Assembly (NCBI GenBank): GCA_023101485.1
Contig: LVZB01000006.1
Span: forward strand, 1 to 36,536
Length of the DNA stretch: 36,536 bases
Direction of reading: 5' to 3'
From: Pasteurellaceae bacterium Macca
GTDB lineage: Bacteria; Pseudomonadota; Gammaproteobacteria; Enterobacterales; Pasteurellaceae
The notes under the pieces were generated by a model. It was given only the letters and a program-made list of their open reading frames with translations, made no database searches and was not told the DNA's origin. Position numbers and translations under genes: made by a program. Within the stretch, counting starts at the first letter, position 1, and every line of letters starts with the position of its first letter. This document shows, in pieces, positions 10,453 to 17,945 of this stretch.

Positions 10453-11113
10453 CCCAATGATTGAACACCAAGCCGTAATTGCTCACCTATTCCGCCAAGA
10501 ATTAACGGCAATGACCGATAGTCGAAAAGTGGCGGAGGTATTCGGCAAACAGCACGGGCATATTTTAAGAGCGATTGAAAATTTAGATTGTTCAGCCGAA
10601 TTTAGACGCTCCAATTTTGGATTGTCCTATTACCTCAATGAACAGAACAAACGCCAGCCAATGGTCAGAATGACTCAAGACGGCTTTACCTTTCTCGTAA
10701 TGGGCTTTCGGGGCAAAAAGGCGGCAGAATTTAAAGAAGCGTACATTAAACAATTTAACAAAATGAGAGATTGGATTGATGCACGGGAGCAGATTAAACA
10801 CGACCAACGCCGTTTAAATGATGCGATTAAATACCGCCAAGACCAGACGGGCAAACTCAATAAATACGCTTACAGCCAAGAGAACAATTTAATTTATCGA
10901 GTAGCACTAGGGCAAACGGGCAAGCAATGGCTATCAGAAAACGGTTACCCCGATGATGACGATATTCGCCAGCATTTAAGTGAAAACACGTTGAAATTGC
11001 TTGATGAATTAACCACAGAAAACGCCGTAATGATTAAGCTAGGAATGCCTTACTCCGAACGCAAAATCAAATTAGAGCAATCCGCCCTTTATGTTTTACG
11101 CCAACAGGCTTAA
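10445..11113 (+). CDS. Rha-family regulatory protein (copy A)
   Basis: A 222-residue protein identical to that at 26515-27183. The N-terminal Rha domain carries the GKQHGHILRAIENL segment. It is encoded directly after the AlpA pair and before two hairpins. Confidence 0.85.
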   Translation: MINPMIEHQAVIAHLFRQELTAMTDSRKVAEVFGKQHGHILRAIENLDCSAEFRRSNFGLSYYLNEQNKRQPMVRMTQDGFTFLVMGFRGKKAAEFKEAYIKQFNKMRDWIDAREQIKHDQRRLNDAIKYRQDQTGKLNKYAYSQENNLIYRVALGQTGKQWLSENGYPDDDDIRQHLSENTLKLLDELTTENAVMIKLGMPYSERKIKLEQSALYVLRQQA

Positions 11114-11124
11114 CCCAGCCAGCT

Positions 11125-11181
11125 CTCCCGATTTTTCGGGAGCGTCCCTAACAAAAAGCCCTTTCAACAATACGAAAGGGC
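11125..11181 (+). terminator. Two tandem hairpins between rha and ash genes (copy A)
   Basis: CTCCCGA/TCGGGAG at 11125-11142 and GCCCTTTC/GAAAGGGC at 11158-11181, identical to copy B. Neither has a strong T run; attenuation or translational control of the following gene is possible. Confidence 0.5.
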
Positions 11182-11196
11182 GAAGGAATCAAAAAG

Positions 11197-11814
11197 ATGA
11201 AAAAAATTTTACCGCACTATTTTACCGAAAATAGCCACAACTTACCAACAAATCGCGACATATTGGCGAATATCCTACACATTTCGGCAAACTTGCTGAA
11301 CATCAACGCCTTGACAAACGGTCGGATTTTCCCTAAATTTTGCACCGCAGTCGCAAAATCGATTGCCGAGCCTCGAAACTCGAATGATTTATCAACGGCG
11401 AATAGCACGCCCAAAGCGTGTTTTTTTATTCGTAGCACACGCACACCCCAAGAACGCCCCGAGCGTCAATCTATGGTAGCGTGTAGCGGGAAAGGTTTTG
11501 CCCTTTGCTGTGTTCCGTTGATCGCAGTTTTCGAGCCCGTTACACGTTACCGCCAGCAAGCCTCGAAACTTTCAGCGGTAGCTCTTAGAAAATATTCAAC
11601 GGAGTTACGCAAAATGCTTTACACCTATCTTACCCGTCAAGGCGAAAAACGCCTCAACATCACCTTTTACGCCCGCAATTTCACCGAAGCCAAAAGCAAA
11701 TTACAGGCATTCAACCCGAGCCAACCGCCATTGCTGATTAAACGCTTGCCGGTAGCAAAATGTTCCCAAAATCAGACCGCTTGTTTAGCGAGCCAAGGGG
11801 GGATGTATGCGTAA
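11197..11814 (+). CDS. Ash/Icd-like protein (copy A)
   Basis: A 205-residue protein identical to that at 27267-27884, with an in-frame internal start at 11614 (GGAG 9 bp upstream). Weakly resembles the P4 Ash and host-division-inhibitor Icd-like family of satellites. Confidence 0.6.
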   Translation: MKKILPHYFTENSHNLPTNRDILANILHISANLLNINALTNGRIFPKFCTAVAKSIAEPRNSNDLSTANSTPKACFFIRSTRTPQERPERQSMVACSGKGFALCCVPLIAVFEPVTRYRQQASKLSAVALRKYSTELRKMLYTYLTRQGEKRLNITFYARNFTEAKSKLQAFNPSQPPLLIKRLPVAKCSQNQTACLASQGGMYA

Positions 11815-12199
11815 TTCATTTTCATATACTGAACAAAATCACAGCTTGCTAAATGCCGTTGCTGGCGGTAGTATTCAAAGTACTACAACCTTCAACGCAG
11901 ACCGCAAGCGTTATTTAAGCGGTATTTTTTTATCTCAAATTCCTACCCTTGATCTATTTAATCAAGGCGTATCTCAATTTGCGGTAAGGGCGACACGCAG
12001 AAATAAGACGGGCAACCGTACGAATAATGCGGACTGTTTGAAGGCAGTAGTTGAACCCTTACCGCTCCCTATTGAAGCGGTAAGTTTTAATCACAAACTT
12101 ACGAGAACCTTCAAAATGAAACACCCTATCACCACCGGCTTATGCCTTGCTTACCCTATTGTTTTCAATTCAGCAATGGAGGGCAGAAGTGATGCGTAA
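11807..12199 (+). CDS. Hairpin-rich ORF, hypothetical (copy A)
   Basis: A 130-residue frame identical to that at 27877-28269. It is in line with its neighbours (8-bp overlaps at both ends) but overlies at least four hairpins at 11868-12101, so the DNA may act as RNA as well as, or instead of, coding. Confidence 0.4.
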   Translation: MRNSFSYTEQNHSLLNAVAGGSIQSTTTFNADRKRYLSGIFLSQIPTLDLFNQGVSQFAVRATRRNKTGNRTNNADCLKAVVEPLPLPIEAVSFNHKLTRTFKMKHPITTGLCLAYPIVFNSAMEGRSDA

Positions 12200-12434
12200 T
12201 TCCCACCCAACCCCAAACTTACAAGACAAATTAAAACAGGAAATGGACACGCTTTATAGCTTGGGCACAATGATTGAATGCTTGGCGAGTGTTGATCCTG
12301 ATAATGAATTTGTATCACTCAACCAAGGTTCGCTCAACCTTGCTCTAAAAAGAATCAGCCTTGATTTATTCAATGGCTTGGAGCGTGTTCAAGACTTAAT
12401 GGATAGCCTTAGCAAAGGGGGCAAAGATGCGTAA
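12192..12434 (+). CDS. Small helical hypothetical protein 1 (copy A)
   Basis: An 80-residue protein identical to that at 28262-28504. The start at ATG 12192 lies in the ATGCGTAA overlap with the preceding stop. Confidence 0.65.
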   Translation: MRNSHPTPNLQDKLKQEMDTLYSLGTMIECLASVDPDNEFVSLNQGSLNLALKRISLDLFNGLERVQDLMDSLSKGGKDA

Positions 12435-12702
12435 TTTAACAGCTGAACAAGCGCTTTCAAACTACCTTGATGCCAGCGATGAGTTACACGCCAAAATCAG
12501 CCAAGCTTCCGCTCTAATTGAATATTTAAGCGTAGATTTATGCGAAAACAACAGCCAAAACTTTACTCCAAGCATTGAAATTGTTGGCGGTATGCTATGG
12601 ACGATTAGCGACTTACTGACTAGCAGTAAAGTCAAATACGAAGAGCTTTCCGAAGCCGTTACACAATATCGTAAAGCGATAAAAGGGGGTGAAAATGTCT
12701 AG
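12427..12702 (+). CDS. Small helical hypothetical protein 2 (copy A)
   Basis: A 91-residue protein identical to that at 28497-28772, starting in a second ATGCGTAA stop/start overlap behind a G5 ribosome binding site. Confidence 0.65.
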   Translation: MRNLTAEQALSNYLDASDELHAKISQASALIEYLSVDLCENNSQNFTPSIEIVGGMLWTISDLLTSSKVKYEELSEAVTQYRKAIKGGENV

Positions 12703-12967
12703 CCCAATGCACCGGTTAAAAATCAACCCGACAATGATTAGCCGATTACTGCACGACCAAGCCCGAATGAAATCCCAGTTGGCGATGATGGCGGATAATC
12801 CAACGGCTTACACGGGTGAAGTCTTTAAATGCGCAATTAGCGTTTTACAGTGGCATTTAGAGGAGCAAGAGGCCTATTTAGACGTGCTGGCCCATAAAGC
12901 CGAGAAGCTCAATTATTTCATCAATCAAGCCGAGAAGTTATTAGAGGAAGAAAAGCATGGAAAATAA
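12695..12967 (+). CDS. Small helical hypothetical protein 3 (copy A)
   Basis: A 90-residue protein identical to that at 28765-29037. ATG 12695 is preferred to the GTG 6 bp upstream because GGGGG is then correctly spaced. Confidence 0.65.
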   Translation: MSSPMHRLKINPTMISRLLHDQARMKSQLAMMADNPTAYTGEVFKCAISVLQWHLEEQEAYLDVLAHKAEKLNYFINQAEKLLEEEKHGK

Positions 12968-13385
12968 GAAAATGGATTATTCATTCCTGAATAGTACAGA
13001 GATTCAGGCGATTTCGATTAACTGGCAAAACTCACAAAATGGCACAAATTTACCGATTTATCCCTATTTCGCAGACACATTTGATCTATTCGGTGAGTTG
13101 ATTGAATTTGCCCCGGTAGAGTCAAAAAGTGGCTTGAAATCTCTGCATAATGAATTATCGGTGATTGTAAAGCATTTGATTGAATTATTCCCTAAACCCT
13201 TGGCATTGGATTCCGAAGAAGCGGCTAACGCAATCACAAGTGAAGCAATTTCAGACCAAATACTTAAATCGAGTATGGTGATATTTCTTGCTGGGAAATT
13301 GTTGCACTTGGCGAAATTGGCGGATATGCGGTTCAATGAATTAGAGCATGGTATTGAGGAGGGGCATTATGGCGCAGCGAATTAA
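12957..13385 (+). CDS. Helical hypothetical protein 4 (copy A)
   Basis: A 142-residue protein identical to that at 29027-29455, overlapping the genes on both sides within the primase operon. Confidence 0.65.
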   Translation: MENKKMDYSFLNSTEIQAISINWQNSQNGTNLPIYPYFADTFDLFGELIEFAPVESKSGLKSLHNELSVIVKHLIELFPKPLALDSEEAANAITSEAISDQILKSSMVIFLAGKLLHLAKLADMRFNELEHGIEEGHYGAAN

Positions 13386-15192
13386 ATCCCCTTATTTTGA
13401 TAAACAAGCCAGCCACTGTAACGGCTTTAATGATTGGGTGATTTTAGTGGGCGATAAAGCCCGCTTTGCCTACTTCAAAAATGGCAAAGAAGAAACCGCA
13501 GGGCAAGCCGAGGAATGGCGACTATTTCAGCTTGCTTACAGAATCCCCAATGAACGATACCCGGTTATTCTTGATAGCAAACAGTTTAATCAAATTGACC
13601 GCTTGCACCTTGCACCCGAAGAGCAGACAAGCATCAAAATCTTTCAAGTGGGGGAAATCCCCACGATGCACAAAGATAAAGATGACTTGCGCACACGCTT
13701 GCTGATGAATTTAGCTAAACACAACCCGAAAATCGTTGCTATTGAATGGGTTGATAATGCAATGCAAGGAAAGAATATCTATCCAGAATTAGTCAGTATT
13801 CGCAATAAGCAATTCACGGTTGCGGAAGTTTTAGAGAAAAAGCCCCAGCCCTTAGACCTCTCTCAAAAAGAGGTCAAACAAAAGGAGATTGCAACTGCTT
13901 TTCTGAAATGGAGCAAACGACCTTTACGCCGAGATGTGAGAGTAGCAAAAACCTATGCTTACAATGGCTTATACTGGGAAGAGATCAACGAAGAAGAAAT
14001 CTCCCGATTGGTGATGGCTTTCTTTGATGAGCATAATGGCGACTATTCTATTAGTAAAATTAAGAAAATGGCGGAATTGGCTATGCTGAAAATGCAGCCA
14101 ATCCCCAGTACCAACGCTGATTATTTAGGGTTGAGAAATGGCGTAATCAATAAGAAAACGGGGGAGTTTTTGCCCCACCAAGCCGACCATTATTTACGGG
14201 GGATTGATGATTTCGAGTGCAAACCCACAGAATTAGCCACCCCTTATTTTGATGACTGGATAGCATTTATCAGCAATGGTAACGAGGAAAAGCGCCAAGC
14301 GATTTTAGCGGGGCTTTATATGGTGCTAACAAATCGCCACGAATGGCATTTATTCTTAGAAGCCACCGGCGTAGGCGGTGCAGGTAAATCTGTTTTTGGT
14401 GAAGTCGCCACGATTTTAAATGGCAGATCCAGCACAGCGATTATCAGCCTTAAATCATTTGAGAGTGCCACGTCAAGGAGCGTATTAGTTGGCAAAACCT
14501 TAGCATATAGCCCAGATCAAGCGCCTTACAAGGGGTCAGCAGATGATTTCAAAGCGGTTACTGGGGGAGATCAAACGACTGTCAAATTCCTTTACGTTGA
14601 TGAGTTTTCAACCGTTGTGCCTTGTGTTTTTGTGATGAGTACAAACTATCCCATGGTTTTTACAGATCGCAACGGCGGGCTGGCAAGACGACGTGTGATT
14701 ATCTACTTTGACCGAGCCGTACCCGCAGAGAAGAAAGATGTGCATTTCATTGATAAAGTGAAGAGCGAAATTTACGGCATAGTCAATAAACTGCTTGCTT
14801 GTTTCCCTAATCCTGAAACAGCGCGTCAAACCCTTGAAAGCTATCAACAACAAAAAGGCGATGCCATAGAAATCAAACGAGAAGGCAATCATTTAATTGA
14901 TTTTGCCACCGCCTTTTATGTGGATAATCGCAAAAAGGCTGAAATGATGTGGGGCAGTAGCCGAACAAAGAAAAACACACGAGAAGCAATTTACAAGGCT
15001 TATCTGTTTTATTGTGAGTGTGTGAATCAAACCCCATTAAATCTCAACACGTTCAAAACGGCTTTACCTGATGCCCTAAGAGAAACGGGCGAGAAAGAAA
15101 AGCTACACGAAAAAGGGATCAGAGATGGTTACACGATGTTAAATCTACATTGGAAAGACTATCTTGCCAGTATCAAGCAATGGGAAAGCTAA
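13369..15192 (+). CDS. P4/D5-type primase-helicase (copy A)
   Basis: A 607-residue SF3 helicase identical to that at 29439-31262, with the P-loop GVGGAGKS. ATG 13369 sits 6 bp behind GGAGGGG. It is the last gene of the replication operon and is followed by a terminator. Confidence 0.9.
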   Translation: MAQRIKSPYFDKQASHCNGFNDWVILVGDKARFAYFKNGKEETAGQAEEWRLFQLAYRIPNERYPVILDSKQFNQIDRLHLAPEEQTSIKIFQVGEIPTMHKDKDDLRTRLLMNLAKHNPKIVAIEWVDNAMQGKNIYPELVSIRNKQFTVAEVLEKKPQPLDLSQKEVKQKEIATAFLKWSKRPLRRDVRVAKTYAYNGLYWEEINEEEISRLVMAFFDEHNGDYSISKIKKMAELAMLKMQPIPSTNADYLGLRNGVINKKTGEFLPHQADHYLRGIDDFECKPTELATPYFDDWIAFISNGNEEKRQAILAGLYMVLTNRHEWHLFLEATGVGGAGKSVFGEVATILNGRSSTAIISLKSFESATSRSVLVGKTLAYSPDQAPYKGSADDFKAVTGGDQTTVKFLYVDEFSTVVPCVFVMSTNYPMVFTDRNGGLARRRVIIYFDRAVPAEKKDVHFIDKVKSEIYGIVNKLLACFPNPETARQTLESYQQQKGDAIEIKREGNHLIDFATAFYVDNRKKAEMMWGSSRTKKNTREAIYKAYLFYCECVNQTPLNLNTFKTALPDALRETGEKEKLHEKGIRDGYTMLNLHWKDYLASIKQWES

Positions 15193-15213
15193 TCCCCTCA
15201 AATTTGGGAAACC

Positions 15214-15241
15214 AAGGCATTCAGCAATGAGTGCCTTTTTT
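15214..15241 (+). terminator. Intrinsic terminator after the primase gene (A/B junction)
   Basis: AAGGCATTC pairs with GAGTGCCTT (one T-G pair) around a 6-nt loop and ends in a T run. It closes the replication operon before the repeat-rich region that precedes the integrase. Confidence 0.85.
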
Positions 15242-15269
15242 ATTGCCAAAAATGCGTGAAAAACAAGCA

Positions 15270-15355
15270 AGTGATAAAATCAAATTCACTGAAATTTTTA
15301 ATCACTCTCTGAAACCCTTGTGCCACAAGGCTTTCCTGATTCAGTGAAAAAGTGA
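15270..15355. repeat. AGTGA/TCACT cluster A with central palindrome (candidate origin)
   Basis: Five AGTGA/TCACT words (15270, 15286, 15302, 15343, 15351) surround the dyad CCTTGTG-C-CACAAGG at 15316-15330. A second cluster of the same word lies 1.8 kb away beyond int. Placement next to the primase gene and an AT-rich stretch (15360-15410) fits a replication origin; this is inferred from P4, whose primase-helicase binds iterons at two sites, ori and crr. Confidence 0.45.
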
Positions 15356-15482
15356 CTAAAAACGCAAAAAAAGTTTTATTTTTTTTCTACAAATTTTTTA
15401 TACTGTTTTGCCAACTCAAAATCCCTGATTTTTCCCCTCATGAATACCCTAACACCTCGTTGCTAATTTGATGACTGATTCT

Positions 15483-15511
15483 AGATTTTAGGAACACAGT
15501 TAGGAACACAG
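15483..15511. repeat. 29-bp direct repeat, left copy (two TTAGGAACACAG units)
   Basis: A 29-bp segment containing TTAGGAACACAG twice in tandem. An exact second copy is at 15704-15732, 221 bp away. These could be arm-type integrase sites, excisionase/AlpA sites or an operator. Confidence 0.7.
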
Positions 15512-15539
15512 AGAAAAAATTAAAATCCAAAAATCCTTA

Positions 15540-15700
15540 TTTATCAATGCTTTAACATCAAAGATCAGAGCCGGCAGGGGGGACCACCCTAGCTTTCATC
15601 GCCTTTCGTAATCATTCAAAAAAACCTCTTAAAGCCTTGTCTAGCAACGATTTTAAGAGTTTTTACTGTTCATAGTTGTTCGCCTTTTTTCGTTTCTAAC
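15540..15700. other. Candidate attP core region (A/B junction)
   Basis: Between the two 29-bp repeats lies a GC-rich patch (about 15567-15592, with a G6 tract and CCACC) in AT-rich surroundings, followed by a hairpin CTCTTAAA/TTTAAGAG at about 15627-15660. P4-type integrases usually have attP just upstream of their gene, matching the 3' end of a host RNA gene. The core itself cannot be fixed without a host flank. Confidence 0.3.
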
Positions 15701-15703
15701 CGC

Positions 15704-15764
15704 AGATTTTAGGAACACAGTTAGGAACACAGGCTATAATGCGCAAAATTCTGTGTTCCTAAAA
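15704..15764 (+). promoter_or_regulatory. Integrase promoter bracketed by GGAACACAG repeats
   Basis: A perfect TATAAT at 15735-15740 has a weak -35 (GGAACA, 15712-15717) inside the second 29-bp repeat. CTGTGTTCCTAAAA at 15751-15764 is the exact inverse of the repeat unit, and TGTTCCTAAAA recurs at 15820-15830. Protein bound to these sites would cover the promoter, so the integrase is probably autoregulated or under AlpA control (inference). Confidence 0.55.
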
Positions 15765-15840
15765 ACTCGGGAAGGGTTGCAAAGCAAGGCTCGTAGCATT
15801 TTTATTTTTCTGCACTTTATGTTCCTAAAAGGATAAATAT

Positions 15841-17091
15841 ATGGCACGTATCACAAAACCGCTGACAAATACTGAAGTTGAGAAAGCAAAACCCAAAGAA
15901 AAAGATTACAGCTTAATGGATGGTGGCGGGCTTTTCTTGCGGGTTAAAGCGAATGGCGTGAAATCGTGGTTGTTTAATTATTATCGACCGCTTACCAATA
16001 AGCGAACCAATTTAGGCATAGGGAACTACCCTGCGATTTCTTTGATGCAAGCACGGAATAAACGGGAGGAATGGCGGGCTTTATTGGCTCAAGATATTGA
16101 TCCTCAAATTCATTTGGAAGAAATCAAATCTCAACGACAGAAAGATAACCAAAACACCTTTCAGCATATAGCCTTAGACTGGTATCAATCCAAGTATAAG
16201 AAAACAGTAATAGAAACAACGGCTACCAAAAATTGGGCAAGGTTAGAAAAGCATTTATTTCCTAAGATAGGCGGGCTTTTTATTGGCAGTATTAAACCTG
16301 CTCTGCTCGTAGAAACATTGAGACCGATTGATAATGAGGGCAAGAATGATACGGTTTTCCGCTTGATTCGATTGGCCAATAACATTTTAGATCATGCAGT
16401 CAATATCGGCGTGATTGAGTTTAATCCGTGTCATAAAGTCAGCAGTGCATTTACTTTGAAATCGAATAAGCACCAACCTAGCTTACCACCAGAGAAGCTG
16501 GGCGAATTTCTTGCAGCACTACACCATTCCAATAGGGATTACATCACAAAAATGCTTGTGCAATGGCTGTTATTAACAATGGTAAGAACGGCGGAAGCAG
16601 TTAGCGTGGAATGGAGCGAGATTGACTTTGAGCAAGCTATTTGGCGCATTCCAGCCGAAAAGATGAAAGGTCGGAAAAATGAGAAACGCCAGCATGATGT
16701 GCCATTATCTCGCCAGGCTATGGCGATACTGTTACAAATGAAGGCAATTAACAAGGGGCAGAAATATGTTTTCCCGCATTACAGCAAGCCTAATGAAGCA
16801 ATGTGCTCACAAACACCGAATAATGCGATTAAACGGATTGCAAATGGTCGTTATAAGGGGCTATTGACGGCCCATGGCTTACGGAGTATCGCTAGCACTT
16901 ATCTCAATGATACTTTTACAGAAGAACCCCACGTTATAGAGGCTTGTTTAGCCCACGTTGGCGGAGATAGTGTTCGCAATGCTTATTTCCGCGGTTCTTA
17001 TTTAGAGCGAAGAAAAGCCATTATGCAAGCCTGGGGCGACTATGTTGAACAATGCTCAACCTTTTCTGCATTAACTTACCCAACATCTTAA
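15841..17091 (+). CDS. int: P4-type tyrosine integrase
   Basis: A 416-residue site-specific recombinase that would integrate and excise the island. The N-terminal DUF4102-type domain spans about residues 1-95 (GGLFLRV and the GIGNYPAISLMQAR segment), a SAM-like core-binding domain about 100-200, and the catalytic domain about 210-400. The catalytic set is visible: R249 in TMVRTAEAV, H345 and R348 in HGLRS, H372 in LAHVGG, and the nucleophile Y382 in NAYFR. Length is normal for the family. The start is ATG at 15841 with AAGGA 7 bp upstream. Its promoter lies among GGAACACAG repeats, and a strong terminator follows the stop, so it is transcribed alone. P4-type integrases usually target the 3' end of tRNA or other small RNA genes; the target is not visible here. 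Confidence 0.95.
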   Translation: MARITKPLTNTEVEKAKPKEKDYSLMDGGGLFLRVKANGVKSWLFNYYRPLTNKRTNLGIGNYPAISLMQARNKREEWRALLAQDIDPQIHLEEIKSQRQKDNQNTFQHIALDWYQSKYKKTVIETTATKNWARLEKHLFPKIGGLFIGSIKPALLVETLRPIDNEGKNDTVFRLIRLANNILDHAVNIGVIEFNPCHKVSSAFTLKSNKHQPSLPPEKLGEFLAALHHSNRDYITKMLVQWLLLTMVRTAEAVSVEWSEIDFEQAIWRIPAEKMKGRKNEKRQHDVPLSRQAMAILLQMKAINKGQKYVFPHYSKPNEAMCSQTPNNAIKRIANGRYKGLLTAHGLRSIASTYLNDTFTEEPHVIEACLAHVGGDSVRNAYFRGSYLERRKAIMQAWGDYVEQCSTFSALTYPTS

Positions 17092-17112
17092 TTCATCCGC
17101 TACTGCTCTACT

Positions 17113-17137
17113 GCCTAGCCATTCGCTAGGCTTTTTT
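17113..17137 (+). terminator. Intrinsic terminator after int (copy B)
   Basis: Stem GCCTAGC (17113-17119) and GCTAGGC (17125-17131), loop CATTC, then six T. It separates the integrase from the structural operon. Confidence 0.88.
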
Positions 17138-17187
17138 ATACTCAACCTCCCACCCCCTTAAAATTTTTCCAACTTTTAGAAATTTAG

Positions 17188-17285
17188 TCACTTATTCACT
17201 TATCTACTTTATTTTTTATTTAAGTTATTGAAAAGAAAAAAGAAATATAGAGTGAGTAATAGAGTGAATAGTCAGTGATAAGTGA
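17188..17285. repeat. AGTGA/TCACT repeat cluster B
   Basis: TCACT at 17188 and 17196; AGTGA at 17251, 17263, 17274 and 17281: six occurrences in 98 bp where well under one is expected by chance. A dyad ACTAG-CCG-CTAGT follows at 17291-17303. The same word is clustered at 15270-15355 by the primase gene. It may be a second replication region (crr-like) or a binding site for a regulator of the capsid operon. Confidence 0.5.
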
Positions 17286-17438
17286 TTAAAACTAGCCGCT
17301 AGTTAAAAAATATGCCCAATAGCTACCTCAATAAAGTAGGGACATTCTGAAAATCTAGGGGGATAAGAAAAGGCTACTGATCCTCTCTTATGTAAATTTT
17401 GCCGTTGTTTTCTTGCGTAGCTTTTCAAGTGAAAGACA

Positions 17439-17471
17439 CTGTATTTACAACCAGATAAAAGGCTATATATT
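17439..17471 (+). promoter_or_regulatory. Structural-operon promoter with LexA-like box
   Basis: TTTACA (17444-17449), 16-bp spacer, TATATT (17466-17471), about 30 bp before the first gene. CTGTATTTACAACCAG (17439-17454) covers the -35 and fits CTGT-N8-ACAG except for C in place of the first A of ACAG. If LexA binds, capsid expression would rise with SOS, when helper prophages also induce. That link is inferred. Confidence 0.45.
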
Positions 17472-17501
17472 GTGAAAATATTTGTTTTTTAAGAGGTGCG
17501 A

Positions 17502-17945
17502 ATGCTTATTCATAATTCAATCAGAAATGAGGTTATTGAGCGATTAGCCGAGAATATGCCCGATGTGAAACATTACCACAACGGCTTGCCACGTATTTAT
17601 CAAGGTGACAGTGTTTTGCCGATGATTGCTGTTTATTTGAATGATGCGGAGGGGCGACCGGTAAGATTTGGTGATGGTGGTATTGATTGGTTCGCAGAGC
17701 TTAATATTTTGACCTATGTTTCTTTCGGTGAAGGGGAAGCAACCTTAGACCGTATTGCTGAAATTTTAAATCAAACCATTCTGCAAAGCGGTGATTTCCA
17801 GAATTTCCAGCTAGATCCAAGTTATGAAATGGGATACGCCTACGAATATGATACGGAAAATAATGCTTGGGCAAGTTCTTCCCTAACTTATCGCATTATT
17901 TATCAACCCAAAACTTACATTAACTTAGGAGAATCTGATGTTTAA
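17502..17945 (+). CDS. Lambda gpU-like tail terminator / head-tail interface protein
   Basis: A 147-residue protein. Its order of features follows lambda tail terminator gpU: an N-terminal helix, a YHNGLPRIY segment, LPMIAVYLNDAEG, a FAELNILTYVSF strand, a helix over DRIAEILNQTI, then the end W-ASSSLTYRIIYQ, which parallels WSSADLTYVITYEM at the end of gpU. gpU forms the hexameric ring that caps the head-proximal end of a siphophage tail. It is the first gene of the structural operon and its stop overlaps the capsid start by 8 bp. ATG 17502 was chosen over GTG 17496 because AGAGG (17492-17496) is then properly spaced. No other tail gene is present, so it probably helps fit helper tails to island heads. 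Family assignment is by remembered similarity, moderately sure. Confidence 0.65.
   Translation: MLIHNSIRNEVIERLAENMPDVKHYHNGLPRIYQGDSVLPMIAVYLNDAEGRPVRFGDGGIDWFAELNILTYVSFGEGEATLDRIAEILNQTILQSGDFQNFQLDPSYEMGYAYEYDTENNAWASSSLTYRIIYQPKTYINLGESDV

Larger units (their letters stand above)
1..15840 (+). mobile_element. Satellite island copy A (partial, left-truncated)
   Basis: Position 1 matches position 16024 of copy B, so this copy begins at integrase codon 62 and runs to the next integrase start. The offset to copy B drifts from 16023 to 16070 over the first 6.02 kb through scattered small deletions, then stays at exactly 16070 until a G tract at 15577. The intact part covers the terminase through primase genes. 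The broken genes before 6 kb are best read as poorly corrected contig-end sequence. Confidence 0.9.

Noticed and set aside
15567-15592. 3' end of a tRNA or of the signal recognition particle RNA
   Set aside because: The GGGACCACC ending suggested an acceptor end or the end of 4.5S RNA, but no T-arm or pairing 5' partner can be found, so only a possible att core is claimed.
15483-15732. 29-bp repeats as a CRISPR array
   Set aside because: Only two copies with a 192-bp interval, no further repeats and no cas genes.
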